A DNA stretch of 64,000 nucleotides. Source: Candidatus Poribacteria bacterium (GTDB taxonomy: Bacteria > Poribacteria > WGA-4E > PCPOR2b). The notes under the pieces are model-generated. The model saw only the letters and a program-made list of their open reading frames with translations, was not told where the DNA came from and searched no databases. How positions within the stretch are numbered: the first letter of the stretch is position 1; each line of letters begins with the position of its first letter. Shown in pieces: positions 29,039-36,692 of this stretch. The stretch spans positions 1 through 64,000 of the forward strand of contig JAJECO010000061.1 of NCBI GenBank assembly GCA_022822005.1, given 5' to 3'. Position numbers and translations under genes: made by a program.

Positions 29039-29054
29039 AGAGGGATTCCCCTCT
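29039..29054 (-). promoter_or_regulatory. hairpin over the pdxA ribosome-binding region
   Basis: On the minus strand, AGAGGG and CCCTCT form a 6-base stem with a 4-base loop, 3 bases before the pdxA ATG. The only purine-rich Shine-Dalgarno candidate (GAGGGG) is inside the stem, so translation might be damped. This is a short helix and the effect is inferred. Confidence 0.3.
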
Positions 29055-29068
29055 CAGTTTTTACCTTG

Positions 29069-30013
29069 TTAGTACCAACGTGTTTTATCAACTACATTGA
29101 TCAACGGTTCTCCGGCGACGAAACGCTTGAGATTCTCACAGAAGAGTTCAAAAACACGATTAGGTGCTTTCGGGGACTGGCCCGCATGATGCGGCGTGAT
29201 GATCACATTTTCCATCTCCCAAAGCGCGCTATCCTGCGGAAGCGGTTCCGGTTCCAAAGCATCAAGCCCCGCTCCGGCGAGTTCGTTGGCTCGCAGTGCA
29301 TCAACCAGCGCGTCTTGGTCAACAATTTTACCCCTTGCAATGTTAATAAGGAATGCGTTTGACTTCATCGCCCGAAATTCGGCTGCGCCCATGATGCCTT
29401 CCGTTTCGACTGTTAGTGGACAGCAGATCGCAACCCAATCCGATTGGCTTAGCATGTCATGCAGCTTATCGGTTTTCCAGAGGGACTCAACGTAATCCGG
29501 TTTGTGCGTCGCCGTCGGATCCACCGCAAGGATGCGCATGTCAAAAGCGGCTGCCCGTTTAGCGACCTCTAATCCGATGCTGCCGAGACCAAGGATCCCG
29601 ATCGTTTCGCCTGCAATTTCAAGCACTGGCATATTTGCGCGGCTCTCCCACACCTTTTCCATCTGCCGCTTAATCGTGATATTTAGCGTTCGCGTGAAAG
29701 CAAGGATAAGCGCCAAGACATGCTCGGAGATGTTTACGGCTGTTGTGCCGCGTGCATTTGCAAGGACGATATCACTATTAATCAGTTCAGGAAATCTAAG
29801 CCCTTCAACACCGACACTTCCGGTTTGAATCCAGCGGAGTTTTTTTGCGCGCCGAATAAGTTCTGGGGTTGCCCCACCAAAAATAGCGTCCGCCTCCTCA
29901 ATCTCGTGTTGCAACTCCTCGTCCGTTGCCGGTGTCACGAATTCGGCATCAGGTGCGATTGCGCGAGCGGTTGCCAGTTGTTCTTCACTAAAGCCAGGGG
30001 TGATAATTTTCAT
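29069..30013 (-). CDS. D-2-hydroxyacid dehydrogenase
   Basis: NAD-dependent D-isomer-specific 2-hydroxyacid dehydrogenase, 314 residues. The nucleotide loop is GLGSIG. The catalytic Arg (NIARGKIVD), Glu (DALEPEP) and His (TPHHAGQSP) are all in place. It belongs with the CtcP/phosphoglycerate-dehydrogenase-like branch, and its substrate could be any short 2-keto/2-hydroxy acid. The ATG follows GAGGAA by about 7 bases. It lies 33 bases upstream of pdxA. Since 4-phosphoerythronate dehydrogenase (PdxB) is of this family, a vitamin B6 role is possible, but the sequence is shorter than PdxB. Confidence 0.9.
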   Translation of the reverse strand: MKIITPGFSEEQLATARAIAPDAEFVTPATDEELQHEIEEADAIFGGATPELIRRAKKLRWIQTGSVGVEGLRFPELINSDIVLANARGTTAVNISEHVLALILAFTRTLNITIKRQMEKVWESRANMPVLEIAGETIGILGLGSIGLEVAKRAAAFDMRILAVDPTATHKPDYVESLWKTDKLHDMLSQSDWVAICCPLTVETEGIMGAAEFRAMKSNAFLINIARGKIVDQDALVDALRANELAGAGLDALEPEPLPQDSALWEMENVIITPHHAGQSPKAPNRVFELFCENLKRFVAGEPLINVVDKTRWY

Positions 30014-30084
30014 AGCCTGTTCCTCTCTTTTCTGTATGTTAAATTTTAATTTCCTGTGATTCCCGATATGCCCAGTTCATGTTC

Positions 30085-31644
30085 TCATGCGTAACACGGC
30101 GCACCACACAGCTTTATGGCTTTGGGGACGTTATTCAGTACATCCCCCGCCATTAGGCCATGCAATCCGATCTCTTCGGCAACGAGGTCTGCCGCTAATC
30201 CGTGGAGGTAGACACCCAGCAAGGCAGCATCGAAGGCGGAGATTTTTTGCGCCATCAGTCCTGCGATAAGCCCTGTTAGCACATCCCCCATTCCACCAGT
30301 TGCCATACCAGCGTTACCCGTCGAATTAATCCACACCCCTCCGTCCTCACGTGCAACAACTGTTGGTGCCCCTTTGAGGACAAGTGTAACGTTGTGGTCG
30401 TGCGCGAATCGTTGGGCAAGGCCTATCCTATCCTGTTCGAGTGTTTTGATCGTTTCACCAAGCAGTCTCGCCATTTCACCCGGATGGGGTGTAAGCACCG
30501 TTTGTGGCGATAGCGAGGAAAGGATATCCTTCGATCTTGCGAGAGCGTTTATACCATCCGCATCGATGACCGTTGGAGTGTCGCTTTCGCGGATCACACT
30601 GTGGACGAGTGAAACAGTTTCCGGGTGCTGTGAAAGCCCAGGTCCAATCGCAAGCACCGATTTGGTGCGCTCGATGGCTTCAATGATATCTATCTTTGCT
30701 TCCAGCGCCAAAGATCCTTCGGCTGTTTCAGGTAGCGGAAGCGTCATCACTTCCGTGAGTTTTACCTCCAAAATCAGGTTGAGGCTTTTCGGTGTGCCGA
30801 GTGTCACTAAGCCTGCGCCAGCACGCAATGCCCCCGTACTCGTCAACGCTGCGGCACCGGTCATGCCAGTGGAGGCGGCAGCGACAAATACACGCCCATA
30901 CGTGCCTTTGTGCGAATAGGTTGGGCGTGGTGGCAGAATTCGCGCCGCATCAGAGGGGCGAGTCCAATTTATCGGGATATTCTGCGCATCAATGACACTT
31001 GGTGGAAAACCGATGTCGACGACGTCAAGCTTGCCCGTGAGGGCTGCCCCTGGATGAATAAGGTTCCCTCGCTTAGGAAGTCCCATGGTCACGGTGCGAT
31101 TCGCTTGGATGCATGCCCCTTCCGCTATCCCAGTATCCGCCGATAGTCCGGAGGGGAGGTCAATGGCGATCACCGGTTTCCCGCTTCGATTGATACACGC
31201 AATGACGTCCCCAATCAAGCCGTGCACGCTACCCCTTAACCCGGTGCCGAAAATCGAATCTACGATAAGGTCAGATGATGCAAGCTGGCTTTTCAACCTC
31301 TTTAATGCGCCGTCGGACAGGACCGGTGTGATAGGCAATGCCAACTTCTGTGCGATCTTCAGGTTCGTCAGCGCATCGCCAGCGAAGCTCTCTGGAGGCG
31401 AGATGAGAAAAATCTGAATTGGTTGACCCGCGTGTGCGAGTTGTCTCGCAACAACCAATCCATCGCCGCCGTTGTTTCCTTTGCCCACAACAATCCCGAC
31501 ACGTTGGCATTCAGGAAAATGTTCACGAAGGACTTGGACAACCGCACTCCCGGCGTGTTCCATTAGCACGGCACCCGGGATGCCAATCTGCTCAATGGTC
31601 TGCTGGTCGATTTGACGCATCTCTTGTGCGGTGACAACTTTCAT
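30085..31644 (-). CDS. nnr: bifunctional NAD(P)H-hydrate epimerase / ADP-dependent NAD(P)H-hydrate dehydratase
   Basis: Metabolite-repair enzyme that restores damaged hydrated NADH and NADPH. The N-terminal half (about 1-215) is the YjeF_N epimerase, with GKGNNGGDG and DSIFGTGL. The C-terminal half (about 230-519) is the ribokinase-like dehydratase, with HKGTYGRV, LTPHPGEMARLLG and the GNAGMATGGMGDVLTG signature. Its 519 residues match E. coli YjeF/Nnr. It begins 9 bases after the end of the CPBP gene, so the two are co-transcribed from the promoter at 32417-32445. Confidence 0.95.
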   Translation of the reverse strand: MKVVTAQEMRQIDQQTIEQIGIPGAVLMEHAGSAVVQVLREHFPECQRVGIVVGKGNNGGDGLVVARQLAHAGQPIQIFLISPPESFAGDALTNLKIAQKLALPITPVLSDGALKRLKSQLASSDLIVDSIFGTGLRGSVHGLIGDVIACINRSGKPVIAIDLPSGLSADTGIAEGACIQANRTVTMGLPKRGNLIHPGAALTGKLDVVDIGFPPSVIDAQNIPINWTRPSDAARILPPRPTYSHKGTYGRVFVAAASTGMTGAAALTSTGALRAGAGLVTLGTPKSLNLILEVKLTEVMTLPLPETAEGSLALEAKIDIIEAIERTKSVLAIGPGLSQHPETVSLVHSVIRESDTPTVIDADGINALARSKDILSSLSPQTVLTPHPGEMARLLGETIKTLEQDRIGLAQRFAHDHNVTLVLKGAPTVVAREDGGVWINSTGNAGMATGGMGDVLTGLIAGLMAQKISAFDAALLGVYLHGLAADLVAEEIGLHGLMAGDVLNNVPKAIKLCGAPCYA

Positions 31645-31653
31645 CGTTTCTTC

Positions 31654-32376
31654 TCATTTCCACGCAAGTGCAAGTACATCCATCGACACAGCAACAAGCC
31701 AGTGGACTGCTGCACCGTAGATAAAAGACCGTGTTTCCAGAGCGAGGACCCCAAGCACAATCCCCGTCACGACTGATCCTACTGCCTCTGTAAAGGGTTT
31801 GGTTGTGTGCTTAAGCACAAACGGAATGTTTTGGATGAGAATGCTATGATTGCCAAACTGTTTTTCCAGTCCGAAAAGCATAAAACCGCGAAAGAAGAAC
31901 TCCCAGCAAAACATGTAAACGCCATAGGAAATTTCGTACGCGATAAACACCTTCCAACTGGTGCTGGCAGCGTCAGAGAGCGGATATTTCTGCTGGAAAG
32001 AGGGTAGAAACTGTAAAGCTAAAGCAATCAGTGGTAGCATCAGGATCCAACCACCGAGGACAAACCCCCAACCCAACCTACCTCTCGTCAAACGAAAACC
32101 GTAGTCCCGGATTCTGTCCTTTACGCCCAGCTTGATTACAAGGATCGGCAAAAGTAGCAGTGTTATCGCGGGCATCCAAAACCAGTAGAAGTATTTAAGA
32201 ATCCTCCTGAGTGGATGCTCGAGGAAGAACCTCGCAAAGAGCTGCGTGAAGACCCTTCTGCGCCCAATAAAATGGTACAGCGTCAGGAACACAGGCGTAC
32301 TGATTAAGACGATCGCGGAACGCCGGTCCCAGCCATGTAAGTATTTTTCCCCGTTTTCTTTTATCCAAGGGTGCAC
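31654..32376 (-). CDS. CPBP-type intramembrane protease-like protein (altered first motif)
   Basis: Membrane protein of about 240 residues with several hydrophobic helices, matching the CAAX-prenyl-protease/Abi (CPBP) family. Motif 1 is normally EExxxR; here it reads Trp158-Glu159-x3-Arg163, so the first Glu is lost. Motif 2 (Phe186-x3-His190) and the motif 3 His225 are kept. Activity is therefore uncertain. The frame is open to a TTG at 32445. That codon lies in the -35 box of a good promoter (32417-32445), so the start must be downstream. The GTG at 32376, 6 bases after AGGA, fits. Confidence 0.8.
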   Translation of the reverse strand: MHPWIKENGEKYLHGWDRRSAIVLISTPVFLTLYHFIGRRRVFTQLFARFFLEHPLRRILKYFYWFWMPAITLLLLPILVIKLGVKDRIRDYGFRLTRGRLGWGFVLGGWILMLPLIALALQFLPSFQQKYPLSDAASTSWKVFIAYEISYGVYMFCWEFFFRGFMLFGLEKQFGNHSILIQNIPFVLKHTTKPFTEAVGSVVTGIVLGVLALETRSFIYGAAVHWLVAVSMDVLALAWK

Positions 32377-32416
32377 AGGTTGTCCTCGTTTCCTCGCATC
32401 TTGACTCGCCGTCGTT

Positions 32417-32445
32417 AGTATAGCATATCTCTCAAGGGCTTTCAA
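32417..32445 (-). promoter_or_regulatory. promoter of the CPBP-nnr transcript
   Basis: On the minus strand TTGAAA (32445-32440), a 17-base spacer and TATACT (32422-32417). The start point near 32410 lies upstream of the GTG start codon at 32376. This decides against the longer reading of that gene. Confidence 0.65.
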
Positions 32446-32502
32446 CTGGGTATTTGGCGCTTTTCACATAATGGCGGGTGCCCACAGCCTGTCATATTCC
32501 AA

Positions 32503-32531
32503 TTGATTACCTTTCCATAGTATGATATACT
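32503..32531 (+). promoter_or_regulatory. promoter of the small membrane protein gene
   Basis: TTGATT (32503-32508), a 17-base spacer and TATACT (32526-32531), about 60 bases before the ATG at 32594. It is divergent from the promoter at 32417-32445. The roughly 60 bases between the two -35 boxes could hold shared control sites. Confidence 0.6.
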
Positions 32532-32593
32532 GAATCTCGTTCTGTTCTTATTCTTACCATCGCCGATTGGTGAAACTCACAGGAGTCAACTTG

Positions 32594-33133
32594 ATGACCA
32601 GAAAAGTGCGTGTCGCTATCGGGCTTACAACGCTTATCTGTCTGATCTGTTTGCCATATTTAGTTGACGCCCACGATGCGTTTTTCCCACATCACCGCGA
32701 CGATCTCCGCAAGGATGAAATGCGCTTAACTGTAGTCTTCATTACGGTTGGCTTTGTCATTGTATTAGGTGCCATCTTTTATGTGGTATTACGTGGTGAA
32801 ACAGAGGAGAGCCAGCGGACGCGTGAATCGGAAGAGGATCGCTTGGAAGGAGCAGCAAATGAGGCTGCCCATGTTGGACGCGCAAAGCTTCTTGAGAGAG
32901 GAACCCCTGAGGCCACAATCCACGCCGCTTTGGCAGCTTACGCGGAGCGCGTCGAAGCCGACTGGAACCCAACCTCCGTACTGGTAGAGGGGAATGCTAT
33001 CCGCTGCCAGATTGGAGGAGATGTGGTCGTGATCAGGATTTTTGAACAGGCAGATACAAAAAAAATCGAGGTCAAAGCCTCTCGTGAAAATGTAACTACA
33101 GGATCTGTCTTGGATGCGGTCGTGGACAGATGA
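32594..33133 (+). CDS. small membrane protein of unknown function
   Basis: 179 residues; I recognise no family. A first hydrophobic segment (about 5-23, ending at VDAH) is either a signal peptide or a membrane helix. A second, clear helix follows at about 44-65 (VVFITVGFVIVLGAIFYVVL). The rest is a soluble tail: an acidic, helical stretch rich in Glu and Arg, then a compact beta-rich end. The short loop between the helices is His- and Asp-rich (HDAFFPHHRDD), which may bind metal. The frame is open to a TTG at 32567; the ATG at 32594 has AGGAG 8 bases ahead. It has its own promoter. Confidence 0.75.
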   Translation: MTRKVRVAIGLTTLICLICLPYLVDAHDAFFPHHRDDLRKDEMRLTVVFITVGFVIVLGAIFYVVLRGETEESQRTRESEEDRLEGAANEAAHVGRAKLLERGTPEATIHAALAAYAERVEADWNPTSVLVEGNAIRCQIGGDVVVIRIFEQADTKKIEVKASRENVTTGSVLDAVVDR

Positions 33134-33196
33134 CATATCGTTCCTCACACGAGGGGATAGCAGGATGGTTGATGTGAACAGTTGATGGGTGGGCAG

Positions 33197-34762
33197 ATGA
33201 ACATCGGCAAACTACTGACAAAATCCGCTCGAACTTTCCCCAAGAATCTCGCAATGGCATACGGCTCACGGGAACTGACCTATGCGGAGTTTAATGTCCG
33301 AGTCAACCGGTTGGCAAATGGACTTCGCAGGCTTGGCGTCCAACAGGGGGATAACGTGGCGGTGTTGATGTATAATTGTCCCGAAATGTTGGAGGCAATG
33401 TTTGCCTGTTTCAAGGCGGGTTGCGGTACTATACCCATTAATTTTCGCCTACATCCCAGAGAGTTTGCCTTCATCATAAATCATTCTGAAGCTAGGGTGG
33501 CGATCATTTCGTCCGAATTCAACGAAGCGATTATCGACATCCGGAACGACCTAAAACAAGTGAGCCATATTATAACCTTATCCGAGGCGCGGTCCCCACT
33601 TCTGGATTATGAAGGCGTGCTATCTGGTGAGGTAGATCAGTTTGAGGATGCGGACGTCGCCCCCGATGACGTGGCGTGGCTATTTTATACCTCGGGGACG
33701 ACAGGGCAGCCCAAAGGCGCTATGCTGACGCATCGTAACTTGCTCGGTATGACGATGAACTTCTACGCGGATATGTGTCCAGGATTTGGACCCAACGATG
33801 TCGCTCTCCATGCCGCTCCTTTATCACACGGAAGTGGATGCTATGCGCTGCCTAACATAGGTAAGGCGGCAGCAAACGTTATTTTAGAGGCAAAATCCTT
33901 CGCCCCGGAACAGGTGTTGAAAACGATTGAAGCGTACCGTGTGACAAACATGTTCGCCGCACCGACCATGATTAAGCTGCTGGTAGATAGTCCAGCGATA
34001 GACCGATACGACCACAGTTCCCTCAAAGCATTGAATTACGGTGGCGCGCCGATGTTAGTCGACGATCTGATCCAAGCGATGGAAAAACTGGGACCTTGTC
34101 TTGTCCAATTGTACGGTCAGGCGGAATCTCCCATGACCATCACCTATCTATCCCACGATGATCACCGGCTCCATGGAGATCCAGATCAGATGAAACGATT
34201 GGGGTCAGCGGGCATTCCACGCACCAATGTTGAGATGAAGATTGTGGGTGCCGACGATAACGAACTTCCGCCTGGGGAGATAGGAGAGATCGTCACACGC
34301 TCGGATCTGGTGATGAAAGGGTATTGGCGAGATCCCGAAGCCACCGCCGAAACTTTACGGAATGGCTGGCTGCATACGGGAGACATGGGTTACATCGATG
34401 AGTCCGGCTACCTTTTTCTGATGGATCGTTCAAAAGACCTGATTATCAGTGGAGGGGAAAACGTATATCCGCGAGAAATTGAGGAGGTTATAGTCCAACA
34501 TCCCGTGGTTCGAGAGGTCGCCGTTATCGGGGTGCCAGATCCGGTATGGGGTGAGTCAATTAAAGCGGTCGTTTCGCTTGTACCAGAGCGCACGGTAACA
34601 GAGGCGGAACTAATCGACTTTTGCACAAACCATATCGCCCGCTACAAACGACCGAAATCAATCGATTTTGTGGAAGAGCTGCCCAAGAATAACTACGGAA
34701 AAATCCTCAAGCGGGAGCTAAGGACAAAGTATTGGGAAGGGAAAGCAAGCCAAGTGATTTGA
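33197..34762 (+). CDS. AMP-dependent acyl-CoA synthetase
   Basis: Adenylate-forming ligase of 521 residues that activates a carboxylic acid with ATP and joins it to CoA. The phosphate-binding loop is YTSGTTGQPKG (164-174). The adenylate motif LYGQAESP, the hinge GYLFLMDRSKDLI and the C-terminal catalytic-lysine segment NNYGKILKREL are all present. It resembles medium- or long-chain fatty-acid or aryl-acid ligases; specificity is unknown. Upstream in-frame TTG/ATG codons exist at 33182-33185; I favour 33197 on homology, with a weak ribosome site. Thiolase and DUF35 genes follow within 25 bases, forming one module. Confidence 0.92.
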   Translation: MNIGKLLTKSARTFPKNLAMAYGSRELTYAEFNVRVNRLANGLRRLGVQQGDNVAVLMYNCPEMLEAMFACFKAGCGTIPINFRLHPREFAFIINHSEARVAIISSEFNEAIIDIRNDLKQVSHIITLSEARSPLLDYEGVLSGEVDQFEDADVAPDDVAWLFYTSGTTGQPKGAMLTHRNLLGMTMNFYADMCPGFGPNDVALHAAPLSHGSGCYALPNIGKAAANVILEAKSFAPEQVLKTIEAYRVTNMFAAPTMIKLLVDSPAIDRYDHSSLKALNYGGAPMLVDDLIQAMEKLGPCLVQLYGQAESPMTITYLSHDDHRLHGDPDQMKRLGSAGIPRTNVEMKIVGADDNELPPGEIGEIVTRSDLVMKGYWRDPEATAETLRNGWLHTGDMGYIDESGYLFLMDRSKDLIISGGENVYPREIEEVIVQHPVVREVAVIGVPDPVWGESIKAVVSLVPERTVTEAELIDFCTNHIARYKRPKSIDFVEELPKNNYGKILKRELRTKYWEGKASQVI

Positions 34763-34783
34763 TAACGCAGGAAGGAGATTGAG

Positions 34784-36049
34784 ATGAATAAAAAACGAAA
34801 ATTGGGACGGGGCGTTGCAATGGTCGGCGCGGGGATGTCAGCGTTTGATATGTTCAAGGATCGGGACTCGAAAGATCTGTTTGCTGAAGCCTTTGTTGAA
34901 ATGAGCAACTCTGTGGATAAGGGGCTTGATCCAAATGACATTGACGCGCTATACATCGGCAATTTCACAAACGACTTTTTTGCACATCAATCGCATTGGG
35001 GGGCGATCCTCTCAGATTCCCTTGGGCTTGTTCCCAAACCCGCGACACGGATTGAGGGTGCCTGTGCTTCCAGCGCACTCGCTTTTCGGGAAGGGGTTTT
35101 TGCTATCGCATCCGGCTTCTACGATGTGGTCTTGGTCGGCGGCGTTGAGGATATGTCAAAAGGGAGCACCGAGACGGTCGCTGAAGGTTTGGCTCTCGCA
35201 GCGATCCCTTACGAGCGAAAGGCAGGCTTTACGTTCCCAGGGGTTTTCGGAGCGATTGCCACCGCATATTTTGAGAGATATGGTGCGTCCCGTGAACACC
35301 TGATGGATATCACCATAAAAAGCCACGACAACGCGCCGTTGAACCCGAAAGCGCAGTATAAAGCGACAATCCGCGATATGATGCGGTCAAAAATCAAACG
35401 GGCAAAAGAGAAAGGGGGCGCGGTGCCGGATTGGAGTGATGAAAAAGATTTCCTGCGTGACCCAATTGCCAATCCCGCGATTGCTTGGCCCATGCACCTC
35501 TTTGATTGCTGTCCAATCAGCGACGGTGCTGCGTGTATCCTGTTGGTTGGGGAGGAACTTGCTAAGCACTTTACGGAGGATCCGCTATATGTTGCTGGGG
35601 TTGGTCAGGCAAGTGGACGGGGACTTAACGCCGCCGATGATTTGACATACTTTGAAGCGACGCAACACGCTGCTAACGAGGCTTACGAAATGGCCGGGTT
35701 GACGCCGGCGGATATTCAGTTTGCAGAGGTCCACGACTGCTTTTCGATTGCGGAACTCTTGCATATTGAAGACCTCGGATTTTTTAAGCCGGGAGAGGGT
35801 TACAAAGCGGTGGCGGACGGTTTAACAAGATTGGATGGCGAAAAGCCGATTAATACGTCTGGAGGCCTAAAGTGCAAGGGGCATCCGGTCGGGGCTACGG
35901 GTGCGGCCCAACTAATAGAGGTATGGGAGCAGTTGAGAGACAAGGCGGGAGACAGAAGCGTGCCAAATGAAGACCTCCGAATCGGCGCCGCTCATAATTT
36001 GGGCGGCACTGGCGGCACCTGCACGTTTACCATTCTTGAAAGGAGATAA
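34784..36049 (+). CDS. thiolase family protein (SCP2/archaeal-type acetyl-CoA acyltransferase)
   Basis: 421-residue thiolase. The acyl-accepting Cys94 lies in EGACASSALA. The active-site His regions are EVHDCFSIAE and GGLKCKGHPVGATG. It belongs to the branch that usually works with a DUF35 zinc-ribbon partner, and the partner gene starts 2 bases after its stop. The reaction is Claisen condensation or thiolytic cleavage of a beta-ketoacyl-CoA. The branch occurs in acetoacetyl-CoA formation and in sterol or fatty side-chain breakdown; which applies here is open. AGGAAGGAG precedes the ATG. Confidence 0.93.
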   Translation: MNKKRKLGRGVAMVGAGMSAFDMFKDRDSKDLFAEAFVEMSNSVDKGLDPNDIDALYIGNFTNDFFAHQSHWGAILSDSLGLVPKPATRIEGACASSALAFREGVFAIASGFYDVVLVGGVEDMSKGSTETVAEGLALAAIPYERKAGFTFPGVFGAIATAYFERYGASREHLMDITIKSHDNAPLNPKAQYKATIRDMMRSKIKRAKEKGGAVPDWSDEKDFLRDPIANPAIAWPMHLFDCCPISDGAACILLVGEELAKHFTEDPLYVAGVGQASGRGLNAADDLTYFEATQHAANEAYEMAGLTPADIQFAEVHDCFSIAELLHIEDLGFFKPGEGYKAVADGLTRLDGEKPINTSGGLKCKGHPVGATGAAQLIEVWEQLRDKAGDRSVPNEDLRIGAAHNLGGTGGTCTFTILERR

Positions 36050-36051
36050 CC

Positions 36052-36486
36052 GTGGCGGACAGACCGATAAGCGATTACCAGTTTGAGCGGTTTCTGGACG
36101 AGGGGAAACTAATGGGGGCTCGGTGCGTCGGCTGCGGTGCCCTTTTTGTGCCGCCACGCGCCATCTGTCCGAAATGCCATGGCTCAGAGATGGAGTGGAT
36201 GGAAACGAGGGGAGAGGGCCGACTGGTCGCCTTTACTAGCATCTCAATCGGTCCCCCTGCAATGGTAGCGGAGGGGTATGATCGGAACAACCCTTACTGT
36301 TCGGGAGCGGTTGAGTTGGTGGAGGGACCGCGGGTGGTCGCTCGGATAGAAGGGGTTGACACGCGTAATCCTGAAACAATAAAGGTGGGCACACCGATGA
36401 AAGCTGCCTTTCTGCAGCAAGGTGTTGATGAAGAGCGGAAGACCGTCTTGGGGTTTATGCCAGTTGATGAAAGTCGCGCGTCGTGA
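36052..36486 (+). CDS. DUF35 zinc-ribbon/OB-fold protein (thiolase partner)
   Basis: 144 residues. An N-terminal helix precedes a rubredoxin-like zinc ribbon with Cys25, Cys28, Cys39 and Cys42, then an OB-fold domain. DUF35 proteins form complexes with thiolases and are thought to help pass acyl-CoA intermediates. The start is a GTG at 36052, 7 bases after AGGAG at the 3' end of the thiolase gene, so the two are translationally coupled. This strongly supports a stable complex with the thiolase upstream. Confidence 0.9.
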   Translation: MADRPISDYQFERFLDEGKLMGARCVGCGALFVPPRAICPKCHGSEMEWMETRGEGRLVAFTSISIGPPAMVAEGYDRNNPYCSGAVELVEGPRVVARIEGVDTRNPETIKVGTPMKAAFLQQGVDEERKTVLGFMPVDESRAS

Positions 36487-36644
36487 GGTGTCTTGCGCTA
36501 TCATCCTCCATCATTCTCGTCGGCGGGTCATCTTGTCTCGCCCAGTACCACTACAGCCTGTAGGTGGCCGGTCTTGCCGCGCCGATATGGACAAACCCCC
36601 GTTCCACGGAGATTGAATGTCGATTTGCAGAAACAGTTCGCCAA

Positions 36645-36665
36645 GTAGGGAACACAGATCTATGT
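36645..36665. repeat. second copy of the dispersed 21-base motif
   Basis: Matches 7120-7140 at about 18 of 21 bases. Here the right half of the inverted repeat is degraded and no T-run follows. It lies in the 206-base gap before the BamA-like gene, which otherwise shows only short G/C-rich runs. Confidence 0.3.
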
Positions 36666-36692
36666 CTTTACCACACGGGAAGGTAAATCGCT

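Noticed and set aside
20241-32376. Genomic island or prophage
   Set aside because: No integrase, tRNA junction, flanking repeat or sharp change of composition was seen.
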